From Arthrobacter gengyunqii (GTDB lineage Bacteria; Actinomycetota; Actinomycetes; Actinomycetales; Micrococcaceae): a stretch of DNA of 64,000 nucleotides. The notes below the pieces were generated by a model. It had not been told where the DNA came from. It made no database searches and saw only the letters and a program-made list of their open reading frames with translations. Of this stretch, positions 9,364-18,561 are shown in pieces. Position 1 is the stretch's first letter. Each line of letters begins with the position of its first letter. The stretch spans positions 1,798,001 through 1,862,000 of the forward strand of contig NZ_CP095461.1 of the NCBI RefSeq assembly GCF_023022985.1. The letters run 5' to 3'. A program made the position numbers and the translations under genes.

Positions 9364-10242
9364 TTAGGCTACGCGGTAGTAGACAGCGCCGGAACCGACG
9401 TTGGCGCTCTGCTGGACAGTCTGGTTGCCGTTCCATCCGCTGTGGATGGCCTGTCCGTCGCCCACGTAGATGGCGATGTGAGCCAAGCCCATGCCGCCGT
9501 CGGCGTAGTAGATGATGTCGCCGGGCTGGGGATCAGAAACCGGGGTGCCATAGGCTGCCAGCTGTGCCGGAGCCAGGTCGCCAACCGAGTGGCCTGCTGC
9601 CCGGAGGGCAACTTCCACCAGCACGGTGCAGTCCTGGGCAGCGCCCAACTGGGCATAGGCGGAGTTCAGCATGATCGAGTTCGTGCCCGAAACAGCTGCA
9701 CCGGCGGGAGCCGGCGTCACAGCGGAAGCCTGCGTGCTGAAGGTGCTGAAGTCAGCTGCGGCCGGGGAAGCCTCGACCGGGGCTGCTTCGACCGGTGCGG
9801 CATAGGCTTCAGCGGCAGCGGCAGGAGCCGCGTAGACAGCAGCCGGTGCTACAGCAGCGCCGCCGGCGTACGTGATGACATCACCGGGGTAGATGATGGA
9901 TTCCAGCGCCAGGCCGTTCTGCGTCAGAATATCGGTCAGGGACACGCCGTACGTTGAGGCGACTGCACTCAGCGTATCGCCGGACTGGACGACGTGGGTG
10001 GATGCGGCCTGAGCGGCGGCCGGAGCGGCCGGTGCTGCAGCGGGGGCTGCGAAAGCTGCCGGCGCGCTGTAGGACTCGGTGGAGTCGTTGGATGTGACGC
10101 CTGCCGAAGCAGGAGCGGCCAGACCCAGCATCAGGCCGGAGCCTGCAGCCATGACGGCAGCGGCGCTGCCGATGGTGCGGGCTTTGCCCAACACGGTGTT
10201 GTTCTCGGCACGGTGGCGTCCACGGGTGTTATTGAAAGACAA
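9364..10242 (-). CDS. Secreted LysM - NlpC/P60 peptidoglycan endopeptidase
   Basis: 292 residues. A Sec-type signal peptide ends at A-P-A-S-A near residue 47. One LysM domain at about 81-127 (H-V-V-Q-S-G-D-T-L) anchors the enzyme to peptidoglycan. An Ala/Pro/Val-rich linker leads to an NlpC/P60 domain (about 185-292) with catalytic Cys205, His255 and probably His267. The cysteine motif reads D-C-T-V-L rather than the common D-C-S-G. The frame is open to 10311, but the TTG at 10242, eight bases after GGAGAGG, is preferred because the upstream part overlaps the riboswitch. These enzymes cut stem peptides in the wall. Expression is probably controlled by cyclic di-AMP. Confidence 0.9.
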   Translation of the reverse strand: MSFNNTRGRHRAENNTVLGKARTIGSAAAVMAAGSGLMLGLAAPASAGVTSNDSTESYSAPAAFAAPAAAPAAPAAAQAASTHVVQSGDTLSAVASTYGVSLTDILTQNGLALESIIYPGDVITYAGGAAVAPAAVYAAPAAAAEAYAAPVEAAPVEASPAAADFSTFSTQASAVTPAPAGAAVSGTNSIMLNSAYAQLGAAQDCTVLVEVALRAAGHSVGDLAPAQLAAYGTPVSDPQPGDIIYYADGGMGLAHIAIYVGDGQAIHSGWNGNQTVQQSANVGSGAVYYRVA

Positions 10243-10257
10243 AATGAGTACCTCTCC

Positions 10258-10388
10258 CGATACCTGCGAGGTGAGCTGTCGGATGCGGATGGGAGTCATC
10301 CGGTCCGCCAAAGGAATCCCTTGGCTGACTTAACCCCAAGGATTCAAAGGAACCCGAAGTTGGTTCCCCCGCCCCTGCCGAAGTGTGT
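10258..10388 (-). promoter_or_regulatory. Cyclic di-AMP (ydaO/yuaA-type) riboswitch
   Basis: Read on the minus strand, the leader has the conserved blocks in order: GGGGGAACCAA, TTTGAATCCTTGGGG, AGCCAAGGGATTCC, and CCGACAGCTCACCTCGCAGG next to the ribosome site at 10251-10257. This matches the actinobacterial form of the ydaO aptamer, known to precede cell-wall hydrolase genes (Rpf, NlpC/P60). The aptamer ends next to the ribosome site, so ligand binding could block translation or act with premature termination. Boundaries are approximate. Confidence 0.85.
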
Positions 10389-10567
10389 TAATTGTTGACC
10401 TTGGCAAGCGGCAGAGTTAGGTAACAAGCCAAGGACGCCGTATCAATCAACGGCATGAATCCACCGTAAAGGATGATTACGGTGCGATAACTATTTAGTA
10501 ACGAACGTCGCAGAGGCCTGTGCGTGGCGCCGCTATGTGGTATGGGTGGCCGGCGGCACAAAACCGT
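10389..10567. promoter_or_regulatory. Promoter region of the wall hydrolase
   Basis: About 180 bases between the aptamer and the next gene. They hold an inverted repeat ACCGTAA / TTACGGT (10463-10469, 10477-10483) and AT-rich stretches suited to a leftward promoter. No regulator can be assigned. Confidence 0.4.
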
Positions 10568-11200
10568 CTAGGCGGAAGCATCCTGCTGGCGGTCGACGGC
10601 GGCGGATGAGAAGTCCCCGTAGGCCTGAATAACGTCCCCTGGAGCCAGCCTCAACCCGCGGGCAACGCCGCTGCCCCTGAGCATGGACCCTCGTTTTTCC
10701 GGGGGATTTGAGGTGTGATCCCCGCCATCGGCAAGGATTACCGACTCCGCCTGCACTGCACCGAGAATCTGGGACCCGGAGCCCAGGACCGAGCGTCCCG
10801 ACACAACCGCACCCTGGCCCAGCCGGGCCTTGTCGCCTACGGCCACTGCATCGGCACGCCCGGCCGTGAGCTGGACACCGCCCGGACCCAGGGAGATGTC
10901 GGATCCGAGGAGCAGCATCCCGCCGTTTTCAGCAGAGAGGAACGCACCGGGATAAAACACGTTGCGTTCTCCAATAACACAGGAGCTTTGGCTGTCCACG
11001 GCAATGACGGTGCCCGGATAAAACACGTTTCCGGCTCCCAGCTGAACTTTGCGGGAAATCAGTGTGGATGACGGATCAAGGATCTGCTGCGTGGCGCAAA
11101 GCTGAAGGATTTCCGCGACTGTGAGGTAACCGAGTTCTTCGCGAATGTTGTCGGCATCGTTTCGCTTGGCCTCAGGCATGTCCTTCTCTTTCTTCGTCAT
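10568..11200 (-). CDS. Left-handed beta-helix (hexapeptide-repeat) protein
   Basis: 210 residues. A helical N-terminus (about 1-45) is followed by about 120 residues with the hexad spacing of left-handed beta-helix proteins, including two copies of N-V-F-Y-P-G about 24 residues apart and many V-x-I-G, L-G-x-G turns. The fold is shared by acyltransferases, gamma-carbonic anhydrases and the C-terminal domains of sugar nucleotidyltransferases. No catalytic His pattern stands out and there is no partner gene. The start is uncertain: ATGs at 11221, 11200 and 11179 are all in frame. Confidence 0.6.
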   Translation of the reverse strand: MTKKEKDMPEAKRNDADNIREELGYLTVAEILQLCATQQILDPSSTLISRKVQLGAGNVFYPGTVIAVDSQSSCVIGERNVFYPGAFLSAENGGMLLLGSDISLGPGGVQLTAGRADAVAVGDKARLGQGAVVSGRSVLGSGSQILGAVQAESVILADGGDHTSNPPEKRGSMLRGSGVARGLRLAPGDVIQAYGDFSSAAVDRQQDASA

Positions 11201-11410
11201 CGTGCCGGACCGCGAATACATCAGCTTGGAACCGGTGCTCTTAGCCTACCCGTCCCCACCTCCCTCTGCGGCGGGCGGAATACGGGAATCAGCATTACAT
11301 CAGGCGCTGCTTGTTTGTCCAGAGTGCAGGTGTACGGGGTGGGGAGGCCAAAACAATATCCTTCGAAGCGAATGATAAAGAACGCGCGGTTTCCATATGC
11401 TGCGAAGGAA

Positions 11411-12055
11411 TTAGGACCGGAGATAGGCCAGGGTGGCCAGCACCCGGCGGTGGCCGCTGTCCGACGGAGCAAGGCCCAGTTTCGCGAATATGTTGCCGAT
11501 ATGTTTACTGACCGCGGTCTCTGAAACGGAAATGGCTTTCGCTATTGCTGCGTTGCCCAGGCCTTCCGCCACCAGCCCCAGCACCTCGAATTCACGCGGA
11601 GTCAGCGACCTGACGGGGTCCCGGGTACTGCGCCGGCTGAACAACTGGGCAATGACTTCGGGATCCATGACGGTTCCGCCGGCCAGGACTCGGCGCAACC
11701 CGTCCACGAAATCACCCACCTTGCCCACGCGTTCCTTTAACAGATAGCCCACACCCTGGGCTCCGGAGGCCAGGAGACGGGCGGCATAACGGTCCTCAAC
11801 ATAGGAGGACAGAACAAGGACGGGGAAATCCGGCACCCGAGACCGCAATTCCAGCGCGGCCCGGAGCCCTTCATTGGTGAACGACGGCGGCATCCTCACA
11901 TCCAGGACAGCGCCGTCCGCGGTGCCGGGCTCAAAGGCAGCGAGCAGGTCGTCGGCGTTGTCCGCGGAACCGGCAATCTCGAATCCCTCGCCCTGCAGCA
12001 GCAACTCCAGTCCCGCCCGCAGCAGCGCGTCGTCTTCGGCAATCAGAAGTCGCAT
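11411..12055 (-). CDS. NarL/LuxR-family response regulator
   Basis: 214 residues. The receiver domain has E-D-D at 7-9 and phospho-acceptor D52. A C-terminal LuxR-type helix-turn-helix starts L-T-P-R-E-F-E-V-L and includes V-S-E-T-A-V-S-K-H-I. The start codon overlaps the end of the kinase gene by 13 bases, so the pair is co-translated. The pair is divergent from an FtsX-type ABC exporter, the usual arrangement of antimicrobial or envelope-stress export modules. The 24-bp palindrome between the operons is its probable binding site. Confidence 0.93.
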   Translation of the reverse strand: MRLLIAEDDALLRAGLELLLQGEGFEIAGSADNADDLLAAFEPGTADGAVLDVRMPPSFTNEGLRAALELRSRVPDFPVLVLSSYVEDRYAARLLASGAQGVGYLLKERVGKVGDFVDGLRRVLAGGTVMDPEVIAQLFSRRSTRDPVRSLTPREFEVLGLVAEGLGNAAIAKAISVSETAVSKHIGNIFAKLGLAPSDSGHRRVLATLAYLRS

Positions 12056-13341
12056 GGCAGATCGACCCTCAGCTCGGTTGGTCCGCCGGACGGACTGGTG
12101 ACTCGCAGGGTGCCACCAAAGGCAGCGGCCCGGCGTGCGATCCCGGCAAGTCCGGTGCCGGTTGCAAGTCCGGTTCCAACGCCGGAGCCGCTGGCGGTGC
12201 GGGGCGGAATGGCTGCGCCGCCGCGGCCGTCGTCGTTCACCCGGATCACCAGCAGATCTTCGCCCGGCACGGATTCCGTGCGCAGCACCACACCAATTCG
12301 CGACGCATCAGAGTGTTTTGCGGCGTTGGTCAAGGCCTCGGCCAGCACAAAGTAAGCGGCCGATTCCACCGCCGCCGGAGCCCGCAGCAGACCGTGCACG
12401 TCCAGGGAACAGGGGATGGGTGACCTGCTGGTCAGCGCTGACGCGGCTCCGCCGAGACCCAGTTCATCAAGGATGGGCGGATAGATGTCATGCACGGCTT
12501 CGCGCAGCCCGGCCAGGGCTTCCGTTGCGGCGTCCTGGGCGCGCCCGATGAAGGGCACCGCCGCCGCAGGGTCCGTCTCCGCCGCCCGCTGGGCCAGCCC
12601 GAGCATCATGACCACGCCCACCAGCCGGTTCTGTGCGCCGTCGTGCAGTTCCCGTTCAATCCGGCGCAGCTCCGCAGCATGCGCGGTCAGCGCGCTGGCG
12701 CGGGCAGCAGACAGATCCTGGATCCGGCGGGAGAGCTCGTCGTACCGGCGGGGAGAGAGGATCGCCAGCGTTCCGGTGCTGAGCCGCCGCGCCAGCCAGG
12801 GCAACAGCATCCAACCGGTCACGCCGTAGGCAACCCCCAGCAGGACAGTGGCGGCTGCGGCCAACCAGCTCGTCACAGGAAACGCCAGCTCAAGAGGTGC
12901 CTGCGGCGGAAACAGCGGCCACCACGGCGCCGCAAACACATACAGCACCGCAGCCAGCGGCAACCCCACGGCCAGACACCCGGCCAGCAGGGCAAAGGCG
13001 CAGTGAAACAACAACCACGACGCGTCCCGCTTGGTCTCCGGAGAGCTCACCAGAGCCGCCACTTCACCAAAAGTGTGCCGCCCGTCCAACCTGCGGCGGT
13101 CGAAGGGCACGACGGCGGCCGTATAGGCAGCGGCGCGCGCCTGGGCCCGTGCACCCAACAGGTTCAGCGTTTGCAGCAGGCGGGGAACCGGATACAGGCC
13201 AACACCCAGCGGCAGGAAAGGAAGCAGTACGACGCCGGCCACAAGGAGTCCCAGCGACGTCAGCCAATGCCAGCCCTCGCGCAGCAGAAAGCCGGCAGCT
13301 TTGATGCGGGTCTCCAAGCTGGCACGGGCGGGAAGTATCAC
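12043..13341 (-). CDS. NarL-type (HisKA_3) sensor histidine kinase
   Basis: 432 residues, GTG start. Four hydrophobic segments lie at about 26-50, 110-140 (two) and 155-185. A coiled linker then leads to E-R-E-L-H-D-G-A-Q-N-R-L, the HisKA_3 motif, with the phosphorylated histidine at 233. The ATPase domain has N-A-A-K-H and N-D-D-G-R-G-G. Only short loops face outward, as in intramembrane-sensing kinases that work with ABC transporters. It phosphorylates the adjoining LuxR-type regulator. Confidence 0.92.
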   Translation of the reverse strand: MILPARASLETRIKAAGFLLREGWHWLTSLGLLVAGVVLLPFLPLGVGLYPVPRLLQTLNLLGARAQARAAAYTAAVVPFDRRRLDGRHTFGEVAALVSSPETKRDASWLLFHCAFALLAGCLAVGLPLAAVLYVFAAPWWPLFPPQAPLELAFPVTSWLAAAATVLLGVAYGVTGWMLLPWLARRLSTGTLAILSPRRYDELSRRIQDLSAARASALTAHAAELRRIERELHDGAQNRLVGVVMMLGLAQRAAETDPAAAVPFIGRAQDAATEALAGLREAVHDIYPPILDELGLGGAASALTSRSPIPCSLDVHGLLRAPAAVESAAYFVLAEALTNAAKHSDASRIGVVLRTESVPGEDLLVIRVNDDGRGGAAIPPRTASGSGVGTGLATGTGLAGIARRAAAFGGTLRVTSPSGGPTELRVDLPCDF

Positions 13342-13372
13342 CTGCCTGATTATGCCCTGCCCCGCTCCCAGT

Positions 13373-13396
13373 CTTGGTATAGCCAGCTATACCAAG
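13373..13396. promoter_or_regulatory. 24-bp palindromic operator between kinase and ABC operons
   Basis: Arms CTTGGTATAGC and GCTATACCAAG are perfectly complementary with a 2-base CA spacer. The site lies in the 163-bp divergent region between the histidine kinase and the ABC exporter. Length, symmetry and position fit a dimeric NarL-type regulator controlling both operons. Confidence 0.7.
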
Positions 13397-13504
13397 GATT
13401 GGGTTGGTGGCTGTATGGGACTGCCCGTACCGGATCCGTAGCGTCGAAGACAGTAAAAGTGCAGCGGCAATCACCCGCTGCGGCCCGAACACAGGAGAAC
13501 GCTA

Positions 13505-14260
13505 ATGTACGCCGATGCCACCGAACTTCCCGGACCGGCTGCCCTGCAGCTGGAGGGAGTGTCCAGGAGCTACCACTCCGGAACCGCCCGCGTCCCCGCC
13601 CTGCGCGAGGTGTCTCTCGCTATACCGGCCGGAACCTTTACCGCCGTGATGGGACCCTCCGGGTCCGGCAAGAGCACACTGCTGCAGTGCGCCGCCGGAC
13701 TCGACACCCCGGACAGCGGACGAGTGCTGCTGGGATCCACTGACATCTCCCGTCTGCGCCGGCGGGCACTGACAGCTTTCCGCCGGGACCACGTCGGGTT
13801 CGTGTTCCAGTCCTATAACCTGCTGCCCCAACTCTCAGTGGCCCGCAATGTGACGCTGCCGCTGCTGCTGGGTGGCCGGAGCGTTGACCGGGAGTGGCTG
13901 GAATACATTCTGGAAGCCGTGGGACTGAGCGGCCTGGATGCGCGCAAGCCGCAGGAACTCTCCGGTGGACAGCAGCAGCGGGCCGCGATTGCCCGGGCAC
14001 TGATTACCCGCCCGGATGCCGTCTTTGCGGACGAACCCACCGGAGCCCTGGACTCTGCCACCGCCCGGCAGGTCCTTGACCTGCTGCGGCACACCGTTAC
14101 CGATCTCGGGCAAACAGTGGTCATGGTGACCCACGATCCGGTGGCAGCCTGCTCCGCGGACAACGTCATCTTCCTCGCCGACGGGCGCCTGGACGGCGCC
14201 CTGGCCAACGCCAGCGTCCGGGATGTCACCGAACGCGTGTCCTACCTGGGGGAGCGGTAA
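13505..14260 (+). CDS. ABC exporter ATP-binding protein (MacB/LolD type)
   Basis: 251 residues. Walker A G-P-S-G-S-G-K-S lies at 50-57, the signature L-S-G-G-Q-Q-Q-R near 143, and Walker B reads A-V-F-A-D-E-P-T-G-A-L-D, the extended form typical of the MacB/LolD/FtsE group. Two bases separate its stop from the permease start. With the permease it forms a mechanotransmission-type exporter; the substrate is unknown, but association with a two-component pair suggests an antimicrobial peptide or envelope-damage response. Confidence 0.93.
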   Translation: MYADATELPGPAALQLEGVSRSYHSGTARVPALREVSLAIPAGTFTAVMGPSGSGKSTLLQCAAGLDTPDSGRVLLGSTDISRLRRRALTAFRRDHVGFVFQSYNLLPQLSVARNVTLPLLLGGRSVDREWLEYILEAVGLSGLDARKPQELSGGQQQRAAIARALITRPDAVFADEPTGALDSATARQVLDLLRHTVTDLGQTVVMVTHDPVAACSADNVIFLADGRLDGALANASVRDVTERVSYLGER

Positions 14261-14262
14261 CC

Positions 14263-16773
14263 ATGTTTGCATTTGCCCTGTCATCCATCCGGCACAACCG
14301 GGGAGGTTTTGCCGGTGCCTTTATCGCCGTCTTCCTGTGTGCCGCGCTGATCACCGCCATGGGTGTCCTCATTGAATCCGGGCTGCGCGGTGGCACCGCT
14401 CCGCAGCGCCTGGCCGGGGCCGACGTCGTGGTCGGGGCTCCGCAGTCGCTGCCCGTTCCGGAGAACATGGACGTGCCCTTTGCCGAACGGGTGCTGCTTT
14501 CCGCAGACAAGGTTGCGGACATAGGTTCAGTGCCCGGTGTGGAGCGGGCCGTTGGCAACGTCAGCATTCCCCTGGTCACCGCAGACGGACAACAGCTTGA
14601 GGCGGCAGGCTGGGAATCAGCGTTGCTGGCGCCCTACGCACTGACCTCCGGCCAGGCTCCCCGGGCAGCGGACGAGGTTGTGCTGGACGGCTCCTTCGGC
14701 GCGGCTCCAGGCTCCCGCATCGAACTGTTCCACGGTGGAGAACCCTCGGACTACACGGTGACGGGGACCGCCGCGGTCGAACAGAGCGCGGCAGGGCAGG
14801 GCTCCGCTGGTCAGGGCGCCGGGTCCGGCGGTCCAGCCGTTTTCCTGAGTTCCTCCGGAGCGGCAGCGCTGTGGCCGCACGGGGACACTGTCACCACGGT
14901 GGGGGTGATTGCGGACCCCGGTGCAGACCCCGAAGAGCTGGCGGCCGCCATAGAGACTCAGGTGGGCGGCGTCACCGGATACACCGGAGACCGCCGCGGA
15001 GACGCGGAAAGCCGAGGCGGCGCCGCCGGCCGGACCATGCTGTTCCTGCTGAGCACCTCCCTGGCCGGGACAGCCGTGATGACAGCGGTCTTTGTCACTG
15101 CGGGGACCTTGTCGCTGTCGATCGCGGCCCGTCGCAGGGAGTTCGCGCTCCTGCGTGCGGTGGGAGCCGGTGCCGGGCAGACCCTGGGACTCATTGTGCG
15201 TGAGGTGGTGCTGGTGGCGGGGATTGCAGCGGTCCTCGGGACGCTGCCCGGATTCTGGCTGGCGCAGCTTCTGGGACGGCAATTTACCGTCGGCGGGATC
15301 ATTCCCGCGGACTTTGCCCTGGCCTACAGCCCGCTCCCTGCGCTCGCAGCTGTGCTGCTGAGCACCGCCGCGGCTGCCGGCGCCTCCGTGGTTGCCGCCC
15401 GCGGAGCAGTGCGGGCGACGCCGACGACGGCGCTGCGGGAGGCCGTCACCGAGAATCATGCGCTGGGCCTGCGGCGGACCGTTACCGGCCTGGTCTTGCT
15501 GGGTGCCGGCTTGGCTGCAGCTCTCACGCCGCTGGCTGTTCCCGGTCTGGCAGGGCTGACGGCGGCTGCGGGAAGCGCGCTGCTGCTGGTCATCGCAGCC
15601 GGCGTCCTCGGCCCGTGGATCGTGGCGGGTGCCCTCAAGACCCTGCGTCCGCTGCTGCGCCGCAGCACGTCAGCGTCCATGGTCCTGGCCGAAGCCAACG
15701 CGGCTGCCTTTCCCCGCCGGATGGCCGCCGGCATAGTTCCGCTGGCACTGGCGGTAGCCCTGGGCTCCGTGCAGCTGTTCATGGCGTCGACCGTGGAGAC
15801 CGAGGCGGCACAGCAGTCCCGGGATTCAGTGGTGGCCGACTACCTGGTGTCAGCTCCCGTCTCCGGCATATCCGCGGAACTGGCCGAGCGGGTCGGCGCG
15901 GTGCCCGGAGTCCGGGCGGCAACCCCGGTGGCGCGGTCAACTGTCCTTGCACGCACCACCTTCCTGGGGTTGGAGGACGCCACGGAAACGTACGCAATCT
16001 CCGGGCTGGGCGGACAGGACCTCGAGTCAACACTGAATCTCGGCGTCAGCCATGGTTCGCTTGCGCGGCTGGCCGAGCCCGGAACCGTGGCGCTGAGCAA
16101 CGACCTTGCCCGGTCCACCGGCACCGATTTGGGCGGCAGATTTGCCTTTCACTACGGCGACGGAACCGAGGCAACCGCCGTCGTCGTTGCGACTTACGAA
16201 CGCGGGCTGGGCTTCGGTGACCTGGCGGTGGACAACGAAACGCTGCGGCAGCACACCACTGCGGGGCTGAACGACTACGTGCTGGTCAGTGCCGAACCCG
16301 GCGCGGATGCCGGTGAGGTGGCTGCCGCCGTCGGCGCCCTGGGGCTGACGGTGCTGGACCCGGGGGAACTGGGAGCGGCCGGAGCATCGGAGCGAAGTTC
16401 GGAGTCCTGGATTTCCGTGGTCGGGCTGCTGGTCCTGCTGGGATATGTCGGGCTATCCGTGGCCAACAGCCTGGTGATGGCCACGGCGCGGCGGCGCCCG
16501 GAGCTGATGCTCCTGCGTGCCCTCGGTGCTTCCGACCGGCAACTGCGGCGGATGACCGGCCTGGAAGCCCTGGCGGTGGTGGTGACCGCCGTCGTACTGG
16601 GAAGCGGCATTGCCCTGCTGCCGCTGATGGGAATTGCCTTCAACGTTTCCGGGCAGCCGTTTCCGACCATTGTCCCGGGGATCTTCCTTGCACTGGCCGG
16701 CACGGTGGCGGCGCTTGGCCTGGGTTCCATCGCTGCTGCCACCCATGCCGCGCTGCGACCGGTCCGGGAATAA
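14263..16773 (+). CDS. FtsX-like ABC transporter permease
   Basis: 836 residues. An N-terminal membrane helix (about 15-38) is followed by a large extracytoplasmic domain (about 40-260), then a first FtsX domain of three helices (about 265-385). Two more helices near 400-455, a second extracytoplasmic domain, and a second FtsX domain near 710-830 complete the ten-helix layout. Both FtsX domains carry the R-R-R-E/P-x-x-L-L-R-A-L/V-G-A motif. It pairs with the ATPase directly upstream. Confidence 0.9.
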   Translation: MFAFALSSIRHNRGGFAGAFIAVFLCAALITAMGVLIESGLRGGTAPQRLAGADVVVGAPQSLPVPENMDVPFAERVLLSADKVADIGSVPGVERAVGNVSIPLVTADGQQLEAAGWESALLAPYALTSGQAPRAADEVVLDGSFGAAPGSRIELFHGGEPSDYTVTGTAAVEQSAAGQGSAGQGAGSGGPAVFLSSSGAAALWPHGDTVTTVGVIADPGADPEELAAAIETQVGGVTGYTGDRRGDAESRGGAAGRTMLFLLSTSLAGTAVMTAVFVTAGTLSLSIAARRREFALLRAVGAGAGQTLGLIVREVVLVAGIAAVLGTLPGFWLAQLLGRQFTVGGIIPADFALAYSPLPALAAVLLSTAAAAGASVVAARGAVRATPTTALREAVTENHALGLRRTVTGLVLLGAGLAAALTPLAVPGLAGLTAAAGSALLLVIAAGVLGPWIVAGALKTLRPLLRRSTSASMVLAEANAAAFPRRMAAGIVPLALAVALGSVQLFMASTVETEAAQQSRDSVVADYLVSAPVSGISAELAERVGAVPGVRAATPVARSTVLARTTFLGLEDATETYAISGLGGQDLESTLNLGVSHGSLARLAEPGTVALSNDLARSTGTDLGGRFAFHYGDGTEATAVVVATYERGLGFGDLAVDNETLRQHTTAGLNDYVLVSAEPGADAGEVAAAVGALGLTVLDPGELGAAGASERSSESWISVVGLLVLLGYVGLSVANSLVMATARRRPELMLLRALGASDRQLRRMTGLEALAVVVTAVVLGSGIALLPLMGIAFNVSGQPFPTIVPGIFLALAGTVAALGLGSIAAATHAALRPVRE

Positions 16774-16802
16774 ACCGACCGAAGGGCCGGTTGCGCCCGA
16801 TG

Positions 16803-16824
16803 GCGGGTCCCGAGCGGGACCCGC
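16803..16824. terminator. Perfect 10-bp hairpin after the FtsX permease gene
   Basis: Arms GCGGGTCCCG and CGGGACCCGC are separated by AG, 30 bases after the permease stop. There is no T-run, so it is a weak intrinsic terminator at best, possibly helped by Rho or acting as an mRNA 3' end stabiliser. Confidence 0.5.
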
Positions 16825-16888
16825 ATAGGATTGCGGCCCCGGCCCAACCTGCTTTGAACGCCACCACCGTGAACAGGATTCTTCCCTT

Positions 16889-18397
16889 TTGAGTATTGAC
16901 CCGTCTTCCGTCGCCACTTCCGCACCGCCGTCGCCAGGCAAACAAAACCCCCGCAAAACCGCTGCGCCGGATGCCCTGGACGCCCGCACCAAGACTGTGA
17001 TCGGGTTGCTGCTCGTCTCGTCATTCGTCGTGATCCTGAATGAGACGATCATGAGCGTGGCCCTGCCGCGGCTGATGGCAGACCTCAACATCACCGCGGG
17101 CACGGCCCAGTGGCTGACCACAGGGTTCATGCTGACCATGGCCGTGGTCATCCCGGCCACAGGATTCCTGCTGCAGCGGTTTTCCATGCGCGGCCTCTTT
17201 ATTACGGCCATGTCGCTGTTCAGTGCGGGCACGCTGCTGGCTGCCATGGCTCCGGGGTTTGGCACGCTGCTCGGCGGCCGCATCATTCAGGCCGGGGGCA
17301 CGGCGATCATGCTGCCGCTGCTGATGACCACCGTCCTGAACGCCGTTCCGGCACACCGGCGCGGACGCATGATGGGCACCATTTCCATTGTCATTGCCGT
17401 CGCCCCGGCCATCGGGCCCACCGTTTCGGGCATCATCCTCAACGCCCTGGACTGGCGCTGGATGTTCTGGCTGGTCCTGCCGATCGCACTGCTCTCCCTT
17501 GTCGTGGGTGCGCTGAAGGTGCAGAACCTCACCGAACCCAAGAAGGTCCCCTTTGACGTGCTCTCGATCGTGCTGTCCACCTTTGCCTTCGGCGGGCTGA
17601 TCTTTGGCCTGAGCAGCATCGGCGAAGCCGCCCAGGGCGAGGCCCTGATGCCGCTGTGGATTCCCCTCACCGCCGGTGCCCTGGCCATGGCCGGATTTAT
17701 TTTCCGCCAGCTGTTCCTCCAGCGCACGGACCGGGCGCTGATGGACCTGCGCACCTTCGGGAGCAAACCGTTCGTCGTTGCCATCGTCCTGGTTCTGGTG
17801 AGCATGATGGCGCTCTTCGGCTGCCTCATTGTCCTGCCGCTGTACCTGCAGAACGTCCTGGGGCTCAGCACCCTGAACACCGGTCTGCTGCTTCTTCCCG
17901 GCGGTGCCGTGATGGCGATTCTGTCACCCATTGTCGGAGGACTGTTCGACAAGTTCGGCCCCCGTCCGCTGGTGATCCCCGGAGCCCTGGTGCTCAGCGG
18001 TGCACTGTGGGGCATGACGACCCTGGACGAGAACAGCTCCGTTCCCGTGGTCATCGTCCTGCACTGCCTGCTCAACACGGGCCTGGGATTCATCTTCACG
18101 CCGCTGTTCACCTCGGCCCTGGGTTCCCTGCACAAGTCGCTCTACTCGCACGGCAGCGCGATCATCAATACGCTGCAGCAGTTGGCCGGCGCTGCGGGCA
18201 CGGCTGTCTTCGTCACCCTGATGACGACCGGCACCACTGCTGCGGTCAATGAAGGAATAGCGGGCATCCCGGCCTCGGCCGCCGGTGTGCACACCGCATT
18301 CTTCTGGGGAGCGGTTATCTCGCTGGTGGCGCTGGCGGCGTCCTTCTTCGTGCGCCGGCCCACCAATGAAGTGCCCGACGGCGTGGCCATCCACTAG
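16889..18397 (+). CDS. MFS drug exporter, DHA2 (14-TM, EmrB/QacA) family
   Basis: 502 residues with about 14 hydrophobic helices. The first helix carries L-N-E-T-I-M-S-V-A-L-P, close to the DHA2 helix-1 motif, followed by Q-W-L-T-T-G-F-M-L. Motif C-like A-P-A-I-G-P-T-V-S-G lies in helix 5. The family exports drugs and cationic or lipophilic compounds by proton antiport. The start is a TTG with a weak AGGA upstream. The gene seems to stand alone, after the hairpin that closes the ABC exporter operon. Confidence 0.88.
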   Translation: MSIDPSSVATSAPPSPGKQNPRKTAAPDALDARTKTVIGLLLVSSFVVILNETIMSVALPRLMADLNITAGTAQWLTTGFMLTMAVVIPATGFLLQRFSMRGLFITAMSLFSAGTLLAAMAPGFGTLLGGRIIQAGGTAIMLPLLMTTVLNAVPAHRRGRMMGTISIVIAVAPAIGPTVSGIILNALDWRWMFWLVLPIALLSLVVGALKVQNLTEPKKVPFDVLSIVLSTFAFGGLIFGLSSIGEAAQGEALMPLWIPLTAGALAMAGFIFRQLFLQRTDRALMDLRTFGSKPFVVAIVLVLVSMMALFGCLIVLPLYLQNVLGLSTLNTGLLLLPGGAVMAILSPIVGGLFDKFGPRPLVIPGALVLSGALWGMTTLDENSSVPVVIVLHCLLNTGLGFIFTPLFTSALGSLHKSLYSHGSAIINTLQQLAGAAGTAVFVTLMTTGTTAAVNEGIAGIPASAAGVHTAFFWGAVISLVALAASFFVRRPTNEVPDGVAIH

Positions 18398-18561
18398 GCG
18401 CGGTAATTCCGGTAATTCCCAGCCTTTCCTGCGGGCACGCGGCCGTGGAATTACTTGTGCCCTGCTATAGCCGAATGTGGCCGGCACCCTATTTTATGGA
18501 AGCTGCGCGGCTAAACTTACTGGCAGGGGTGGTTCAGAATTACACGAAAAGGGACAAGCAC

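Noticed and set aside
12490..13743. 417-codon plus-strand frame opposite the NarL-type kinase and running into the ABC gene
   Set aside because: It crosses the divergent promoter and palindrome and overlaps two certain genes in other frames.
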